Positions 61,295 to 64,000 of a stretch of DNA of 64,000 nucleotides are shown here, piece by piece. Numbering within the stretch: position 1 is the stretch's first letter; every line of letters starts with the position of its first letter. The position numbers and the translations under genes were made by a program. This DNA comes from Epiperipatus broadwayi (taxonomy: Eukaryota > Onychophora > Udeonychophora > Euonychophora > Peripatidae), in assembly GCA_028023455.1 (NCBI GenBank), contig JAQFVV010000013.1, forward strand, positions 12,846,258-12,910,257, in the 5' to 3' direction. The notes under the pieces are model-generated. The model was given only the letters and a program-made list of their open reading frames with translations. It made no database searches and had not been told where the DNA came from.

Positions 61295-62800
61295 ATTTAT
61301 TGCATTAATTTTGCATGTTCATAACGATAAAGCTATTTCCTGATCAAAATACTATTGGATTTATCCCTCTGCATTTATACCCCCCCCCCAAGAATGTTCA
61401 CTAATATAAAACTACATAAACTAAATGCGCCCTTGAGACTTATGTTGGATTTCAGGTGGGGGGGTGCATTATTTTAATACTGCGAAATTAGTCAACCAAT
61501 GGCTTATTGATTGCATTGGCTTTGGAGAATATACGATTAGATCATCTTTCAAATTTTGTGGGAGAGAATTAGAAATAATGCCATAGAACCAGGTTTTAAA
61601 ATTGCCTCATTCGATTTTACTGAGCTATATGGCTCTATAAACAGGAAGGTGTCAATCAATATAATTAATAGTGAGTTACAAATGAAAAATTACCTTATTA
61701 AACGTATCAATGTCATAATAAAATTTTTAACATGGCTCGATGACAATATTCTCACAGTATTCGAAGGCAAGTGGTTCTGAATGAAGGATGGTTGGCCTAT
61801 AAGTCTCCAGATGAGTGGAATAATTTCCAGTATTTTTCTCAATCACTATGAACAACAAATTTTACCCAAATACTAAACACTAGTACCCAAAAGAGTATGT
61901 ACACACTACATGGATGACCTATTTATTGCTGCACCAGAAAACATAACCACAAGCATTTAGAATGATTTTCAGGGGCTCACAAAACTAATACTAAATAATA
62001 CATGGGAAAATGAAAAACAGGAAGTTAGATATTTAAACATGCAGGTGCAAAAGGATCTGATATGCTTCAACTACTGTATGATTATTAAACCTTTAGAAAT
62101 TGGAGGTTATACACATCCAAGCTCAAATTCACTTAAAACACATAAATTGGCTGGCCTTTCAGCTTTCTTGTTCAGAAAACACCATTTATGCAAATTTAAG
62201 GTGGACAAAAAACCAACTTAACACATTATGTTAATGACCTGATAAGTGTTGAATTCAGACATGGAACAATCATCAGAAGACTCAAGGAGTTCTACAAGAA
62301 GTTAGGAACCATCCAACCCACAGAAGACAAACCATACATAGTATTACCATACATATCTAATGTGGCCAAAAAATTAGTTTAAAAACTTGCCAATGACTTC
62401 AAAGTGAACTTTCAAATGCCACAAGCTACCAATAGACTGATTAATAACTCTAAAGATAAAATTGCACCAGAACAAACTCTCCCAAGTGGTATACGAGATG
62501 ACATGCCCCCAAATGGGCTGCAGAGCTATATACTACAGTGAAACTCATGCTACAATTAATACCAGGATATCTCAACACTGATATGTATACAACAAATTGC
62601 AAACCAAAAATGAAGGCAGTTCAATATTTTTGGAGCATCAAAAAGCATCTAATCACATATTCAAATCCACTACATCTGGGATCATGTGCTCTGAGTAAAA
62701 TGATGCCAAGCGTAAAGTAATTTTCATTGTGAATGATCCTAAGACCATCAACAGAAGAGAAACCTGATTTTCAATTTCTAAGAAAGCTGGTTAAATAATT
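61295..62800 (+). pseudogene. Older Penelope-like element, remainder after the insertion
   Basis: It continues the N-terminal part at 58588: LILHVHND, then (after an A/C-run region) LETYVGFQ, NQWLIDCIGFGEYTI in shifting frames, SFDFTELYGSINRK (motif A, about 61610-61650), LQMSGIISS in place of LPLSG, YMDD at 61907-61918, KPLEIGGYTHPSS, LAGLSAFLFRKH and, near 62400-62540, the cysteine region and a degraded endonuclease. The end, SISKKAG at about 62785-62795, corresponds to the C terminus of the minus-strand protein. Numerous stops show an old, dead copy. Motif B is altered. Confidence 0.75.
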
Positions 62801-63060
62801 TGCATACATTTACATACATTAATGCTAACACAAAATCATTAATAGCATAAGCTATGAATATGGGAATATGTAAATCCCAAAAGTGCTAAGCTTGAAAATT
62901 TTTTGGAAGAACAATAGCTTCACTGATGTGCATTTTGCAGCATAGTAATTATGAAAGATTAGTGGAGTAAATTAATTGTTACAGGAATATGAATTAAATT
63001 GACTAGTACTGACAATTATTATTCCTGGGACATTCTATTTGTACATTCCGACAGAGACTA
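62801..63060 (+). repeat. pLTR-like junction between two tandem Penelope copies
   Basis: Text such as TTTGCATACATTTACATACATTA and GAATATGGGAATATG is alignable, loosely, with the minus-strand reading of the 209-base pLTR. It stands between the C terminus of the older copy and the N terminus of the next, the head-to-tail arrangement known for Penelope-like elements. Confidence 0.5.
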
Positions 63061-64000
63061 CATTTTTTAAAAAAGTGTGAGCAATTCCATATTATCCCTA
63101 ACTGTTGCAGAATTAAAATGAATAGAGCAATATTTAATTGCAATAAAATCACAGCTCACATGCAAATGCATCTGCCAGTTTTTTTACAAATGGTTGACAG
63201 AAAGTACTTAACAAAGAGCAAAAGAGATGACATAAAATATCTGCAAATAATTCTGCAAAGTATTACAATTAAATGTGACAAATTGGAGCTGAAACTGGCT
63301 CATAAATTTTGAGCACAAAATAGCATTCTTGGCAAATAAACAAAATATTGATATTACAACAGCTGCAACAAAAGAAGCATATGTTAATCGAACAGCAGTA
63401 ACTGCACCTTTGGAGATGAGAACAGTCCTAGAGTTTGGCCTGAAGTCTGTGGGAGAACATTGGAGGCACCCAAGGATAGAGTTAGTGGTGGACATAGAGG
63501 CCAAGTTCATGGATAATCCCAACAAAGAAAAAGTTATTACATGCATTGCTAAAATGATTAGACACAGACAGGTAAACACCAGGTTTGACAATTGAAATAC
63601 TAAGATCAAGAACACAAAGCAATTTCTCACAGACAACACAATTACCTGTCTCAAGGAGAATAAAGGAAACAGATTTGTATTAATGGAAAGAAGTGATTAC
63701 ACAGATACGAACTATGCACAAATTAGTAAGCTGAAATTTGAGTTGGTGGCAGATTTTAATAATAAAATAATAGAGATAGATTTATTGCATTAATTTTGTG
63801 TGTTCATAAAGATAAAGCTATTTCCTGGTCAGAATACTGTCGGATTTATCCCTCTGCTTCTACACACCCAAGAATGTTCGCTAATGCAAAACTACATAAA
63901 CTAAATCTGCCCTTGAGACTCATGTTGGACTTCAGGGAGTGCATTATTTTAATACTGTGAATTGATTGCATTGGCTTTGGAGAATACACAATTAGATCAT
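63061..64000 (+). pseudogene. Third Penelope-like copy, continuing beyond the window
   Basis: The N-terminal region is readable: FLKKCEQFHIIPNCC, MNRAIFNCNKI, a stop at about 63310, then EAYVNRTAVTAPLEMR, FGLKSVGEHWRHPR, KVITCIAKMIRHRQV, TCLKENKGNRFVL and SKLKFELVADFNNKI. It then shows the uninterrupted joint with LLH...LCVHKDKAIS (63770-63830) and LPLRLMLDF-type text near 63910-63940. A deletion at about 63935-63965 removes part of the region seen in the older copy. It is a degraded close relative of the older plus-strand copy and runs off the end. Confidence 0.75.

Noticed and set aside
62920-62975. Possible hammerhead ribozyme core in the Penelope joint (CTGATG followed by a GCATTTTGC hairpin and a later GAAA)
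   Set aside because: Penelope-like elements can carry such ribozymes, but the conserved CUGANGA and GAAA parts are not properly placed here, and the better-preserved pLTRs show no matching core.

Overview
The window looks like 64 kb of an AT-rich invertebrate animal genome. It is mostly non-coding, and nearly all recognisable coding sequence belongs to transposable elements. Pointers are a Penelope-like element with its own pseudo-LTRs, two Gypsy-type LTR elements, a Tx1/L1-like non-LTR element, tRNA-related short repeats, several foldback or TA-flanked DNA elements, and one short piece of a probable intron-containing host gene. I cannot fix the phylum. Nothing bacterial (operons, ribosome-binding sites, CRISPR) is present.

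Layout. 0-16 kb: AT-rich DNA with old relics: an unidentified coding-like island with an A-rich tail on the minus strand (2.1-2.9 kb), a decayed coiled-coil gag-like region (4.7-6.5 kb), a GIY-YIG tail of a Penelope-type element (10.4 kb) and local duplications (11.7-14.0 kb). 14.5-18.2 kb: a hairpin repeat and its downstream block, interrupted by a TA-flanked element (16.0-17.15 kb), then a decayed RTE-like reverse transcriptase. 20.1-21.4 kb: a large inverted repeat of tRNA-related units. 23.4-24.4 kb: a second copy of the hairpin-plus-block repeat. 25.4-36.0 kb: a nest of elements. A 2.5-kb-LTR Gypsy derivative sits in the left terminal repeat of a TA-flanked DNA element. That element also carries a 0.6-kb foldback and itself sits at the centre of an 88-bp palindrome, next to a hAT-like remnant. 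36.7-37.7 kb: two more inverted pairs of tRNA-related repeats. 39.0-44.8 kb: a decayed Tx1/L1-like element with both ORFs. 44.9-48.0 kb: a Gypsy element with 5' LTR, gag start, protease end, RT and RNase H, cut off at the integrase by a three-fold repeat (48-49 kb). 49.3-49.55 kb: two small exons of a DUF4440/SnoaL-like host gene. 50-58 kb: AT-rich DNA with a few short repeats. 58.2-64 kb: Penelope-like elements; a nearly intact minus-strand copy with 209-bp pLTRs has inserted into an older plus-strand copy, which is followed head-to-tail by a third copy running off the window.

None of the elements is intact end to end. The closest to functional are the minus-strand Penelope element (one in-frame TGA) and the long-LTR Gypsy derivative. 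The latter is structurally complete at its ends but keeps only the start of gag fused to the tail of integrase, so it would depend on proteins from elsewhere. The strongest candidates for something not yet described are that deletion derivative, the repeated head-to-head arrangement of the tRNA-related repeats, and the TA-element family with CACCTGGGTCTC ends.
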